Of a DNA stretch of 64,000 nucleotides, positions 32,779-41,564 are shown in pieces. Made by a program: the position numbers and the translations under genes. Below the pieces are notes generated by a model, which saw nothing but the letters and a program-made list of their open reading frames with translations, was not told the DNA's origin and did no database searches. Every line of letters starts with the position of its first letter. Position 1 is the first letter of the stretch. Location of the stretch: positions 1-64,000 of the forward strand of contig JBBSGP010000009.1 in assembly GCA_038253885.1 (NCBI GenBank). The letters are read 5' to 3'. The stretch is from JALZAQ01 sp038253885 (lineage in GTDB: Bacteria; Gemmatimonadota; Gemmatimonadetes; Gemmatimonadales; Gemmatimonadaceae).

Positions 32779-35643
32779 CTACGCCAGCGTCCTCGCTACC
32801 TCTTCTGTCTTGTAGCACTCGATCAGATCGCCGACCTTGATGTCGTTGAAGTTCTCGATTCCGATGCCGCACTCGAAGCCTTCGCGCACCTCGCGAACAT
32901 CGTCCTTGAAGCGGCGCAGCGAGCTGATCGTTCCGTTGTAGACCTCGACGCCGTCGCGAACCACGCGCGCCCTGTTCTGGCGGCTGATCACGCCGCTGCG
33001 CACGGCACACCCGGCGATGACGCCGATCTTCGGGACCTTGAACAGCTCGCGCACCTGGGCCTCCCCGACGATGACCTCCCTCTCCTCGGGGCGCAGCAAT
33101 CCCTCGAGAGCGGCGCGAACGTCGCTGACCGCCTCGTAGATGATCCGGTACAGCTTGATCTCCACACCCTCGCGCTCGGCGGCGGCACGGGCGTTGTTGT
33201 CGGGCCGAACGTGGAAGCCGATGATGATGGCCCCCGACGTGCGGGCGAGCAGGACGTCGGTCTCGGTGATCGCGCCGACACCACGATGGATCACGTCCAC
33301 CTGGACCTCGGCGTTCGACAGCTGTTGCAGTGCATCGGCGAGGGCTTCCGCCGGACCACCCTGGTCGGCCTTGATGACGAGGTTGAGGGTGCCCTTCTGC
33401 CCCGATGCCGCCCTGGACATGAAGTCCTCGAGCGTCACCACGCCCGTCCGCGACGTCCGGCGGCTCTTCGCCTCGCGGTCCAGGCGCTGGCGGCGCTGGG
33501 CGATCTCGCGCGACGCCGACGCCTCCTCGACGACCAGCAGCTGATCGCCCACCGTCGGCACATCCTCGATGCCGAGGACCTGAACCGGGATGGCCGGTCC
33601 GGCGGAGGTGACCGTCTTCCCGCGTTCATCGAAGAGCGCCCGCACGCGGCCGGAATACATCCCGCAGATGAAGTCCTCGCCGACGTGGAGCGTGCCGCTC
33701 TGGATGAGGACGGTGGCCATGGGCCCCTTGCCCGGGTCACGCTGGGCCTCGACGACCGCCCCGCTCGCCCGCTTGTCGGGGTTCGCCTTGAGATCGAGGA
33801 TCTCCGCCTGCAGAAGGATCTGATCGAGAAGCACCTCGACGTTCGTCCCCTTCTTTGCCGAGATCTCGGTCGCCAGCACGTTGCCGCCGAATTCCTCCAG
33901 GACAACCGACTGCTGCAGCAGCTCCTGCTTGACCTTCTGCACGTTGGCGGACGGGAGATCGATCTTATTGATCGCGACAACCATCGGCACGCCGGCATTC
34001 CGGGCGTGCGAGATGGCCTCCACCGTCTGCGGCATGACCTGGTCATCGGCCGCGACCACCAGCACGACGATGTCCGTGACCTGGGCGCCGCGGGCCCGCA
34101 TGGCCGTGAACGCCTCGTGGCCCGGCGTGTCGAGGAAGGTGATCGCCTTCCCGCTCGGCAGCTTCACGTGGTAGGCGCCGATGTGCTGCGTGATCCCGCC
34201 CGCCTCCCCGGCAACCACGTTCGCCTTCCGGATGTAGTCCAGAAGAGAGGTCTTCCCGTGGTCGACGTGACCCATGATGGTGACGACCGGCGGCCGGGGG
34301 CGCAGGTCCTCGGCAGCGTCCTTCTCGATCTCCGTCGTCTCGGCCGCGTACTCGGCTTCGCGCACGGCCTGGAATCCGAACTCCCCGGCGATGAGCTCGA
34401 TCTGATCGAACGCCATGCGCTGGTTGATGGTGATCATGAAGCCGAGGTTCTTGAGCGCGAAGGCGACGATCTGCGTTGCCGGGATCTTGAGGATCTCGGC
34501 CAGCTCGCTGACGGTGATGAATTCGTTGACGCGGACGGTCTTGCGCTCCCGCTCCGCGGCGGCGGCGCGCTGCGCCTCCATCTCTTCGCGGTACGAGCCG
34601 TCTTCAGCGCGGCGGCTCGCACCCCGGCGCGGCGCCGGGCCAGCCAGAGTCGCCATGGTGCGTGAGATGTTCGCGGTCACCGCTTCCTGATCGACGCTCC
34701 CGCGCTTCCCCTTCTTCCGCTTTCCGCCGCGCTTGTCGTCCCGACGACCGGGCAGGTTCGTGGCGGCGCCCCCACCTCCGCCCGGGGCGGCCGATGCCAC
34801 GGGGCGAGGCTGGGTGAACGGGGATCCCGACGCGATCGGCCGCGGACGCGGTGGACCGGGCACGACCGGACGGGGTCTCTGCCAGTCGGGCGCAGGCGGA
34901 GCGGAGCGAGCCGAGCCGGCCCGTGAATCGGCGGGCGCGGACGAAGCGGCAGCCGGCCGGTACCCTTCCTGATGCGAACGCTCGTCGGGGCTGTCGTGGC
35001 GCGGCGCGTCGCTGTCGATCGGCCGCGGTCGCGCCGGCGTGGGGCGGTCGAGGGGGCCGATGCCGCGACGGATGTCGGAGGGCGGAAACAGGTCGCCACC
35101 ATCGCGGGGAAGAGCAGCGCCGCCGTGCGCGCGGCCGGCGGAAACCTCCAGCTCGTCGACGGCCGCAGGCGCGGCAGCTTCCAACTCGGCAGCGTGGGCG
35201 GCGGCCTGCACCGCGGCGATCTCATTCGCGGCCGCCTCTTCAGCGGCGGCAGCGGCGACGTCGGCGGCCTTCCGCCGGCGACGTTGGGGGGCGGCCGGCT
35301 CGGCCACCGGCGGCGGCGGCGCGGCAACGACAGCTGCCTTGCGCCGCGGCTTTGGCGGACTCTTCGCCGGCGATTCGGGAGAGGCCGGCGCGGCGCTGGC
35401 GGGCGCCGCGGGCGGCGCGGCCGGCGCGGCGGCGCCCCGACGGCGCCGCGCCGTGGTGTCGGGCTTGTCGGCCCGAGCCCTCTTTTCGCGCTCCCAGCGC
35501 GCGCGAAGACGCGATACCTGATCGTCGGTCAGCTGGCTCAGATGATTGCGCACCGGCACATCCATCGAGCGGAGCATGTTCATCAGCTCGTCGCTGGAAA
35601 TGCCGAACTCGCCGGCCAGGTCGTGCACACGAAGCTTGCTCAA
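32779..35643 (-). CDS. infB: translation initiation factor IF-2
   Basis: The 954-aa IF-2 GTPase delivers fMet-tRNA to the 30S subunit. N-terminal IF2-N module (VHDLAGEFGISSDELMNML), then a long Ala/Pro/Arg-rich unstructured region (about 55-355), a second IF2-N module (about 370-425), G domain with GHVDHGKT (458-465), DTPGHEAF and NKIDLP, and C-terminal beta-barrel domains ending FNDIKVGDLIECYKTEEVA. The low-complexity section is typical of high-GC bacteria. It follows the ylxQ-like gene by 9 nt. Confidence 0.98.
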   Translation of the reverse strand: MSKLRVHDLAGEFGISSDELMNMLRSMDVPVRNHLSQLTDDQVSRLRARWEREKRARADKPDTTARRRRGAAAPAAPPAAPASAAPASPESPAKSPPKPRRKAAVVAAPPPPVAEPAAPQRRRRKAADVAAAAAEEAAANEIAAVQAAAHAAELEAAAPAAVDELEVSAGRAHGGAALPRDGGDLFPPSDIRRGIGPLDRPTPARPRPIDSDAPRHDSPDERSHQEGYRPAAASSAPADSRAGSARSAPPAPDWQRPRPVVPGPPRPRPIASGSPFTQPRPVASAAPGGGGGAATNLPGRRDDKRGGKRKKGKRGSVDQEAVTANISRTMATLAGPAPRRGASRRAEDGSYREEMEAQRAAAAERERKTVRVNEFITVSELAEILKIPATQIVAFALKNLGFMITINQRMAFDQIELIAGEFGFQAVREAEYAAETTEIEKDAAEDLRPRPPVVTIMGHVDHGKTSLLDYIRKANVVAGEAGGITQHIGAYHVKLPSGKAITFLDTPGHEAFTAMRARGAQVTDIVVLVVAADDQVMPQTVEAISHARNAGVPMVVAINKIDLPSANVQKVKQELLQQSVVLEEFGGNVLATEISAKKGTNVEVLLDQILLQAEILDLKANPDKRASGAVVEAQRDPGKGPMATVLIQSGTLHVGEDFICGMYSGRVRALFDERGKTVTSAGPAIPVQVLGIEDVPTVGDQLLVVEEASASREIAQRRQRLDREAKSRRTSRTGVVTLEDFMSRAASGQKGTLNLVIKADQGGPAEALADALQQLSNAEVQVDVIHRGVGAITETDVLLARTSGAIIIGFHVRPDNNARAAAEREGVEIKLYRIIYEAVSDVRAALEGLLRPEEREVIVGEAQVRELFKVPKIGVIAGCAVRSGVISRQNRARVVRDGVEVYNGTISSLRRFKDDVREVREGFECGIGIENFNDIKVGDLIECYKTEEVARTLA

Positions 35644-35652
35644 ACACTCCTC

Positions 35653-36036
35653 CTATGGAGCACCGCCGCCGCCCTCGGTCAGCCGGCGGATCCCGTCCGC
35701 CAACTTTCGATCGAGTATGCCCACGGCCGCCGTCGATTCCCTTCCCACCGCGCCGCCCAGCGATGCCGCGGCAGGTCCCCGAATGATGCGGACCCGCCTC
35801 GCTTCCAGCAGCGGGACCACCTTGTTCAAGCTATTCTGCGACGCATCCGGCGCCACGACCACCAGCTGCAACTTTCCCTTCCTCGCCGCAGCGCGAACAT
35901 GCTCCGCGCCGACCACGACCAAGCCACCCCGCAGCCCCAGCCCGATGAGTCCGAGCAGCTTCTGCTCGAGCAGCCCGCCGTCAATCGGCAGCGGGATCCG
36001 CCGCTCCGCCCGCGGACGGCGGCGATTCATCGGCAC
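35653..36036 (-). CDS. L7Ae/YlxQ-like ribosome-associated protein
   Basis: A 127-aa protein of the L7Ae/L30e/Gadd45 fold: GLIGLGLRGGLVVVGAEHVRAA, LQLVVVAPDAS and VPLLEARRVRIIRGP. Its place between nusA and infB matches YlxQ. It overlaps the nusA 3' end by 56 nt at the chosen start; an internal start would remove part of the basic N-terminus (NRRRPRAERR). The usual YlxR (DUF448) zinc protein is not seen here. Confidence 0.8.
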   Translation of the reverse strand: MPMNRRRPRAERRIPLPIDGGLLEQKLLGLIGLGLRGGLVVVGAEHVRAAARKGKLQLVVVAPDASQNSLNKVVPLLEARRVRIIRGPAAASLGGAVGRESTAAVGILDRKLADGIRRLTEGGGGAP

Positions 36037-37327
36037 CGCCCTCTTCCGTGAGCTCGTCGATCATTCCCATGATGCGATCGGCCTCTTCCGGCGCGATACC
36101 GGGCAATCGAAGAAAGTCATCGCGATCGAGGTCGATGATGTCATTCAGAGTCTTGTACCCGGCGTCCTCGAGCACCGCGACCGTCGCCGGTCCCAGCCCC
36201 TCGATCTCCGACAGCTTCACGTCGGCCGCCTCCTGCTCTTCGGGCAGCGGTGCGAACAGCGGCGTGTCGCCGCCGCGCTCCAGCCACTCGCGACTGGAGT
36301 AGAGGTCGATCTTCCAGCCGGTGAGCTCGGACGCCAATCGGACGTTCTGCCCGTTGCGGCCGATCGCCAACGAGAGCTGGTCCTCATCCACCACGGCCTG
36401 AATCGTCTTGGAGATCGGATCGGAGAAAACGCGGGCGACGCGCGCCGGCGCCAGCGCCAGCTTCGCGAAACGCTCCGGGTCGTTTGACCAGGGAACGATG
36501 TCGATCCGCTCGCCGCCGAGCTCGTTCACGACAGCCTGGACACGTGACCCCTTGAGGCCGACGCAGGCACCCACAGGATCGATCGAGTCATCACGAGAGA
36601 AGACCGCGATCTTGGTTCTGCTCCCCACCTCGCGCGCGTGCGCGCGGATCTCGACGATGTTCTGCTGGATCTCCGGAACCTCGAGCTTGAACAGGGCCTG
36701 GACGAAGAGTCCGTCGGCGCGACTCAGAATCAGACGTGGCCCCTTGGGCGTCTCCTCGACGCGCTTCAGCACCGCTCGGATCGGCTCACCCTGATGAAAG
36801 TGCTCGCGATGGTTCTGATCGCGATACGGGATGATGGCCTCCGCCTCGCGAAACTTGTTGAGCATCACGACCAGCTTCCCCCGCTCGATCTGCTGGACCT
36901 CGCCCGACAGCAGATCACCGACGCGACCCGCGAACTCGTCGCGGATGCGCGAGCGTTCGCGCTCGCGGACGCGCTGGATGATTCGCTGCTTCGCGGCCTG
37001 GGCGGCCGTGCGCCCGAACTCCTCGAACGGCACCTCATCCTCGAGGACGTCACCGACCTCGAAGCCCTCATCGTAGAAGCGCGCGTCTTCGACGGTGATC
37101 TCGCGGCTGGCGTCCGCCACCTCGGCCACCACCGTCCGCAGCCGGACGATGCGGATGTCACCGCGTCCTTCATCGATGTCCACCTCGGCCTGCACCGTCG
37201 GCCCATACTTCTTCGCCAGCGCGGCGAAGATGCCGTCCTGGAGCAGGCTGTGGAGCTCCGCGCGATCGAGCTGCTTCGTGTTGGTGATCTCGCGAATCGC
37301 GTTGAGGATGTCGCCCGAACTGACCAT
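35981..37327 (-). CDS. nusA: transcription termination/antitermination protein NusA
   Basis: The 448-aa NusA regulates pausing, termination and rRNA antitermination. N-terminal RNAP-binding domain (about 1-130), S1 domain (VGDLLSGEVQQIERGKLVV), KH domains (DPVGACVGLKGSRVQAVVNE and the VDEDQLSLAIGRNGQNVRLA segment) and a C-terminal helix-hairpin-helix part (LPEEQEAADVKLSEIEGLG, then DRDDFLRLPGIAPEEADRI) with an acidic end. It lies 21 nt from rimP in one operon. Confidence 0.97.
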   Translation of the reverse strand: MVSSGDILNAIREITNTKQLDRAELHSLLQDGIFAALAKKYGPTVQAEVDIDEGRGDIRIVRLRTVVAEVADASREITVEDARFYDEGFEVGDVLEDEVPFEEFGRTAAQAAKQRIIQRVRERERSRIRDEFAGRVGDLLSGEVQQIERGKLVVMLNKFREAEAIIPYRDQNHREHFHQGEPIRAVLKRVEETPKGPRLILSRADGLFVQALFKLEVPEIQQNIVEIRAHAREVGSRTKIAVFSRDDSIDPVGACVGLKGSRVQAVVNELGGERIDIVPWSNDPERFAKLALAPARVARVFSDPISKTIQAVVDEDQLSLAIGRNGQNVRLASELTGWKIDLYSSREWLERGGDTPLFAPLPEEQEAADVKLSEIEGLGPATVAVLEDAGYKTLNDIIDLDRDDFLRLPGIAPEEADRIMGMIDELTEEGGADESPPSAGGAADPAAD

Positions 37328-37348
37328 CGAATGCTCCCGTGTCGTGCT

Positions 37349-37807
37349 CTACCAGTGAAAGGCCAGCCGGGCGTCCTTCACGTCGGCCAGCGCCACGCTC
37401 ATCTCACGTCCGTCGGCGGCGCGCACGGCGATCCGCTCGGCCCCCGCCTGCCCCTCCACTCCGAGAATCTCCACCTCACCTCGTCCGCCGATCGCTGCAC
37501 TCGTCATCGTCGCGAGGCGACCGACGAAGCGGCGCCAGTCGGCGACTTTCCGCAACGGCCGCTCGACGCCGGGCGACGACACCTCCAGTACGTAACGCTC
37601 TCCCACCGGCCGCTCGACATCGAGCCGCGCCTCGATCGCCCGGGACGCCGAGGCACAGTCATCAACGGTGACCGCGCTCCCATCCCGCCGGTCGAGACGC
37701 ACCTGCACCAGCGGTCGCGCCTTCGTGCCCCCGACCCGCCACTCGACGAGATCGAAGCCCAATCGCTCAAGTTCCGCAGCCGCAATCTGTTCCAGCGCGT
37801 CGTTCAT
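37349..37807 (-). CDS. rimP: ribosome maturation factor RimP
   Basis: A 152-aa 30S assembly factor. It shows ELERLGFDLVEWRVGG, VDDCASASRAIEARLDVE, YVLEVSSPGVERPLRKVADW (the RimP signature) and an Sm-like C-terminal domain. First gene of the rimP-nusA-infB operon. The ribosome-binding site is weak. The leader carries a hairpin with a T-tract ending about 25 nt before ATG. Confidence 0.95.
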   Translation of the reverse strand: MNDALEQIAAAELERLGFDLVEWRVGGTKARPLVQVRLDRRDGSAVTVDDCASASRAIEARLDVERPVGERYVLEVSSPGVERPLRKVADWRRFVGRLATMTSAAIGGRGEVEILGVEGQAGAERIAVRAADGREMSVALADVKDARLAFHW

Positions 37808-37831
37808 GTGAGATCACACGGCCACAGGAAC

Positions 37832-37862
37832 AAAAAAATGTGGGGCAAACTTCCCCCACATT
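37832..37862 (-). terminator. intrinsic terminator/attenuator in rimP-nusA-infB leader
   Basis: The minus strand forms a 9-bp stem (AATGTGGGG with CCCCACATT, loop of 8) followed by seven T residues. A near-consensus promoter lies just upstream (37898-37926) and the rimP start codon 25 nt downstream. It may terminate pgeF/murA transcripts, but because it lies between that promoter and rimP it also acts as a leader attenuator. Confidence 0.85.
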
Positions 37863-37897
37863 CACGCTCCAAGCACCACACCCGGAGCACAGGATGA

Positions 37898-37926
37898 AAT
37901 CTAGATGCGCCGAGAGAGAGAGTCAA
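37898..37926 (-). promoter_or_regulatory. promoter of the rimP-nusA-infB operon
   Basis: On the minus strand TTGACT (37921-37926), a 17-bp spacer and TAGATT (37898-37903) lie between the end of pgeF (37950) and the leader terminator. The transcript leader would be about 80 nt. Confidence 0.75.
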
Positions 37927-37949
37927 GCCGAGCCGCGGCGCGCGATCAG

Positions 37950-38660
37950 CTACTCGGCGGCCACCATGACGGCCAGCTGTCGGCCCTCGTCGCCCGCCCG
38001 ATGAGAGAAGAAGCGATGATTGTGGCACCGCGTGCAGAAAGGACTGGTCGCGATGCGCCGCACGCCGAGCGCCTGGGCGCGCTCGGCGATCAGGGCGCGA
38101 AGGTCCACCGTCGTCGGCCGGCCGACGGTGCGGCCCGTGAGAGCCTGGTAGACCTCCGGACTCACCTCGTAGCAGCGGCCGCATATGGCCGGACCGAGGT
38201 GAAGGGACAACTCGTCGGCCGAGAGGCCGTCCTCCTCGAGGGCGCGCACACCCTCGTCGATGATGCGGGCAGCAGTACCCCGCCAACCGGAGTGGAGGAG
38301 CGCTGCTGCGCCCGACGGATGGGCGAGGAAGATCGGCACGCAGTCTGCCACCGTCACGGCCATGGCTGTCCCTCGGTCGGCGGCCGCGTGCCCGTCGGCG
38401 TGGGGGGCGCGAAGCCATCCGGCCCATCCGCTGCCGTGACGAATGACGCGGCTTCCGTGCACCTGCTGCGCGGTCGCGAGGCGAGGACCGAAGGCCGCCA
38501 GCGCGTCGCGCAGTTGGCTCCAGCGCTCCATGACCTCGCAGACGGGATCTCGCGTGGCGGTGCCGAAGCTTCCGTTGCCGCGGGTTGTCGTGAAGGCGTG
38601 AATGCCGAAGGTCGCGAAGTCGTCGATCGTCTCGACGCCCGCGAGGAGTGGCGAGCTCAC
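37950..38660 (-). CDS. pgeF: PgeF/YfiH family (laccase-domain) protein
   Basis: A Cu/Zn-binding family enzyme. Relatives act as purine nucleoside phosphorylase/adenosine deaminase-like enzymes and, in E. coli, in peptidoglycan editing. The 236-aa protein has ATAQQVHGSRV, VTVADCVPIFLA, LLHSGWRGTAARI, GPAICGRCYEV and CTRCHNHRFFSHR, the conserved His/Cys set. GTG 38660 overlaps the murA stop as GTGA. Confidence 0.92.
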   Translation of the reverse strand: MSSPLLAGVETIDDFATFGIHAFTTTRGNGSFGTATRDPVCEVMERWSQLRDALAAFGPRLATAQQVHGSRVIRHGSGWAGWLRAPHADGHAAADRGTAMAVTVADCVPIFLAHPSGAAALLHSGWRGTAARIIDEGVRALEEDGLSADELSLHLGPAICGRCYEVSPEVYQALTGRTVGRPTTVDLRALIAERAQALGVRRIATSPFCTRCHNHRFFSHRAGDEGRQLAVMVAAE

Positions 38661-39955
38661 CCGGCCCGTCTTTCGGCCACGCGCTCCACGTGTGCACCGA
38701 GCGCCCGCAATCGCTCTTCGATTCGCTCGTACCCGCGCTCGATCTGACCGACGTTGTTGATCGTGCTCGTCCCGGTGGCGCAGCACGCGGCGAGGAGCAT
38801 GGCCATGCCGGCGCGGATGTCCGGCGATTCCACGGTCGCGGCGCGAAGGTTGGACGGACCGGCGACAAGGGCGCGGTGCGGATCGCAGAGCACGATCCTG
38901 GCTCCCATGCCGATGAGCTTGTCGACGAAAAACATGCGCGACTCGAACATCTTCTCGTGCATGAGGATCAGTCCGCTGCACTGCGTGGCGGTTACGATGG
39001 CGATCGACATCGCGTCCGCCGGGAAGGCGGGCCAGGGTTGGTCCTCCAGCTTGGGCACGTGCCCTCCGAGGTCGCTGCGGATCTCCCGGGATTGATCCGC
39101 CGGGATGACAAGGTCGGCGCCCTCGATACGACTTACTACGCCCAGTCGCTCGAAGCCCATGAGCGTCGAGCGGAGGTGCTCGACTCCCGCGCGCTCGATG
39201 CGGATCTCGGAGCCGGTGACCGCCGCGAGACCGATGAACGACGCGACCTCGATATGGTCGGGACCGATCTCGTGGGCGGCGCCGTGAAGCGATCGCGTGC
39301 CCGTGATGGTGAGAGCGTTGGTGCCGATTCCTTCGATGGACGCGCCCATCGCGACCAGGAAGTTGGCGAGATCCTGGACGTGGGGCTCGCTGGCGGCGTT
39401 GCGCAGGTGCGTCGTCCCGTCCGCCAGCGCCGCCGCCATGAGGACGTTCTCGGTGGCGGTCACGCTCGGCTCGTCGAGAAAGACGTCGGCTCCGACGAGC
39501 CGGCGCGCGCTCAGCCGGTAGGCGTCGGTCACGTCGCAGGTCGCACCGAGCTGCTCCAGCGCGAGGAAGTGCGTGTCCACGCGACGTCTCCCGATGACGT
39601 CTCCGCCCGGCGGCGGCAGCGTGACCTCGCCACAGCGCGCGAGCAGCGGACCGGCGAGGAGAATCGATGCCCGGATCCGGGCGCAGAGCTTCGGGTCGAG
39701 GGCGGCCGGACGTACCGTGCGGGCGCGGACGCTGAGGGCGTTCCGCGCGCTCCACTCGATCTCGACGCCCAGCGAGCCGATCAGCTCCACCAGGGTTTCG
39801 ACATCGCGGATGCGCGGGACGTTGGTGAGCGTCACCAGCTCATCGGTGAGGAGCGTGGCGGCGACGATCGGAAGCGCCGCGTTCTTGTTTCCAGAGGGTC
39901 GGACGGAGCCGGAGAGGCGGTGACCACCCTCGACGATGAACTGTAGCGCGCTCAT
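38657..39955 (-). CDS. murA: UDP-N-acetylglucosamine 1-carboxyvinyltransferase, Asp-type active site
   Basis: First committed enzyme of peptidoglycan precursor synthesis. The 432-aa protein has SGNKNAALPIVAATLL, the active-site loop PPPGGDVIGRRRVDTH, AALADGTTHLRNAASEPHV and MIR-type C-terminal motifs. The residue at the catalytic Cys position (Cys115 in E. coli) is Asp119. Enzymes with Asp here are known to be active but fosfomycin-insensitive. The gene precedes pgeF in a coupled pair. Confidence 0.96.
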   Translation of the reverse strand: MSALQFIVEGGHRLSGSVRPSGNKNAALPIVAATLLTDELVTLTNVPRIRDVETLVELIGSLGVEIEWSARNALSVRARTVRPAALDPKLCARIRASILLAGPLLARCGEVTLPPPGGDVIGRRRVDTHFLALEQLGATCDVTDAYRLSARRLVGADVFLDEPSVTATENVLMAAALADGTTHLRNAASEPHVQDLANFLVAMGASIEGIGTNALTITGTRSLHGAAHEIGPDHIEVASFIGLAAVTGSEIRIERAGVEHLRSTLMGFERLGVVSRIEGADLVIPADQSREIRSDLGGHVPKLEDQPWPAFPADAMSIAIVTATQCSGLILMHEKMFESRMFFVDKLIGMGARIVLCDPHRALVAGPSNLRAATVESPDIRAGMAMLLAACCATGTSTINNVGQIERGYERIEERLRALGAHVERVAERRAG

Positions 39956-39980
39956 GGGCGACGTGGCGGCATGGGCGCGA

Positions 39981-40008
39981 AGGATGCCGTGCCGCGCTCG
40001 GAAGTCAA
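39981..40008 (-). promoter_or_regulatory. possible murA promoter
   Basis: The minus strand has a good -35 (TTGACT, 40003-40008) and a poor -10 (CATCCT, 39981-39986) with 16 bp between them, in the 120-bp gap between murA and the divergent PII-like gene. Confidence 0.35.
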
Positions 40009-40040
40009 GCGCGGGAGGGTGTCGCGACGTCCTCCGTCGC

Positions 40041-40069
40041 TTGACACTCTCGTCATGACAAGGTACATC
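40041..40069 (+). promoter_or_regulatory. promoter of PII-like gene (leaderless transcript likely)
   Basis: A perfect TTGACA (40041-40046), 17-bp spacer and TACATC (40064-40069). The start codon at 40077 lies only 7 bp after the -10 box, so transcription would begin at or within a base or two of ATG. Confidence 0.65.
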
Positions 40070-40076
40070 GGCCTAC

Positions 40077-40424
40077 ATGCAGCTTCTGGTCGCGGTGATC
40101 AACCACGACGAGTTCGTGGATCACGTGCTGTCGGGCTTCGTGGAACTCGGAGTGACGGGCGCGACGGTTGTGAACAGCGAAGGGATGGGACGGCTGCTGA
40201 GCCACGATGTGCCGATCTTTGCTGGAGTCCGCTCGCTGAGTCAGAGATCGCGCCCCAACAATCAGACGCTGTTCAGCGTGGTGGAGGACGAGAAGGTGGA
40301 AGCGGCGGTCGCGATGATCCAGGAAGTGTGCGGCGATCTCCGATCTCCCGGTGCAGGTATCGTCTTCACGGTTCCGGTGTCGCGTGTCGTGGGCCTCGCG
40401 CCGGAGCTCGAATCGGAAGCGTAG
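40077..40424 (+). CDS. PII/CutA-like small regulatory protein
   Basis: A 115-aa protein with the ferredoxin-like pattern of the PII superfamily: LLVAVINHDEFVDHVLSGFVE, GVTGATVVNSEGMG and FSVVEDEKVEAAVAMIQEV, then FTVPVSRVVG. It lacks the classical glnB T-loop uridylylation Tyr and Walker-like signatures as far as I can see, so it fits the diverse 'PII-like' group. No Shine-Dalgarno precedes ATG, in line with a leaderless mRNA. Function unknown; it might sense a nucleotide. Confidence 0.75.
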   Translation: MQLLVAVINHDEFVDHVLSGFVELGVTGATVVNSEGMGRLLSHDVPIFAGVRSLSQRSRPNNQTLFSVVEDEKVEAAVAMIQEVCGDLRSPGAGIVFTVPVSRVVGLAPELESEA

Positions 40425-40529
40425 CGGCCGGCGCGTGCCACGAGGCTGCCGCGTGGCCCTCACCTTGCACTCGCTCCGGGTCTGGACCGGACCGGCTCGC
40501 GGGGCGACACCTTTGACCCGATCAGACGC

Positions 40530-41168
40530 ATGATGGCTGGGCTGTGGCAGGTCATTCCGTGGGTCCAGGCGTTGAGCGCGGCCGCTCGCGACACCGTGCT
40601 CATACGGCAGGTGAACCCTGATCCAGGGTGGTTCGGCAAGGTGACGGGAGTGGCGAGCGGGCTGGTGTCGCTCGCGCTTCTCATCCTCACCGCGTTCCTG
40701 GTGCCGGCGGCGTGGAACTTCCGGAAGAGCTACAACAAGGTGAACGAGCTTCTCAAGGCGATCCAGGCGGATATCCAGCCGATCACGCGCCACGCGAGCG
40801 CGATCGCCGACAATATCGATTACATCTCCACGGCTGTTCGTACGGACATGCAGCAGGTGCACCTCACGATCCAGAGCGCGAACGAGCGGCTGAACGAGGC
40901 GCTCGCCATCTCCGAGAAGCGCGTGCGGGAGTTCAACGCGCTGTTGCGGGTCGTGCAGGAGGAAGCGGAGGACACTTTCGTGTCCACGGCGTCGACGCTT
41001 CGCGGAGTACGGGTCGGCGCGACGGTGTTCCAGGAAGGGGTGACCACGCCATCGGGGCTCGACCCCGATCTCGAAGACGAGGAGACCGACGATGGGTACG
41101 ACCGCACGCTCCCGCCCTCAGACCGCGAGCCGGGCCCGCGCATCCGCCCGCGCCCAAGGGCTGGATGA
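40530..41168 (+). CDS. membrane-anchored coiled-coil protein (DUF948-like)
   Basis: A 212-aa protein. A transmembrane helix at about residues 40-60 (VASGLVSLALLILTAFLVPAA) is followed by a long helical region (WNFRKSYNKVNELLKAIQAD through AISEKRVREFNALLRVVQEE) that should form a coiled coil. It then has an acidic, Pro/Arg-rich tail. This is like DUF948/YtxG-type envelope proteins. It overlaps the YtxH-like gene by 77 nt. Confidence 0.7.
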   Translation: MMAGLWQVIPWVQALSAAARDTVLIRQVNPDPGWFGKVTGVASGLVSLALLILTAFLVPAAWNFRKSYNKVNELLKAIQADIQPITRHASAIADNIDYISTAVRTDMQQVHLTIQSANERLNEALAISEKRVREFNALLRVVQEEAEDTFVSTASTLRGVRVGATVFQEGVTTPSGLDPDLEDEETDDGYDRTLPPSDREPGPRIRPRPRAG

Positions 41169-41547
41169 ACCACGTGATGAGTACGATCTGCTCACCGCCA
41201 TGCTGCTCGGCCTGGCGGTGGGCGCCGGCGTCGCGCTGCTTATCCGCACCGGACCGAAAGGACGTCCGATTCGCGGGCTGATGTCAGCGGCCGGCAGCGG
41301 GGCGTCGCTCGCCGGCCGATACGGCGGTCGGGGGGCCCGGTGGGCCGGACGCCAGGCGGGCGAGGGAGCGGGATGGGTGAGCGACCGGGCCGGCGCTCTG
41401 TGGGACCGCGTTCCGCGCGAGGAGATCGCCGACAACGTCGGCGAGTACCTCGAGTCGGCACGCGAGACGATCAACGACGCCGTGACGCGCGAGATCAACG
41501 ACCTGCGCAAGGCGATGCGCCGGCAGCGCAAGCGCCTCGGCATCTAA
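41092..41547 (+). CDS. YtxH-like small membrane protein
   Basis: A 151-aa protein with a basic N-terminus, one transmembrane helix (LLTAMLLGLAVGAGVALLI, about residues 33-51), a Gly/Arg-rich stretch, and a C-terminal helix (EYLESARETINDAVTREIND). This is the pattern of YtxH-like proteins often paired with DUF948-type proteins. The function is unknown. The start lies inside the preceding gene, and internal starts are possible. Confidence 0.65.
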   Translation: MGTTARSRPQTASRARASARAQGLDEPRDEYDLLTAMLLGLAVGAGVALLIRTGPKGRPIRGLMSAAGSGASLAGRYGGRGARWAGRQAGEGAGWVSDRAGALWDRVPREEIADNVGEYLESARETINDAVTREINDLRKAMRRQRKRLGI

Positions 41548-41564
41548 TTCGGCGTCGGGCCGGC

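Noticed and set aside
34670..35460. Repetitive GC-rich tract as a possible repeat array
   Set aside because: It encodes the Ala/Pro/Arg-rich linker of IF-2; the repetition is codon-level low complexity, not a nucleotide repeat array.
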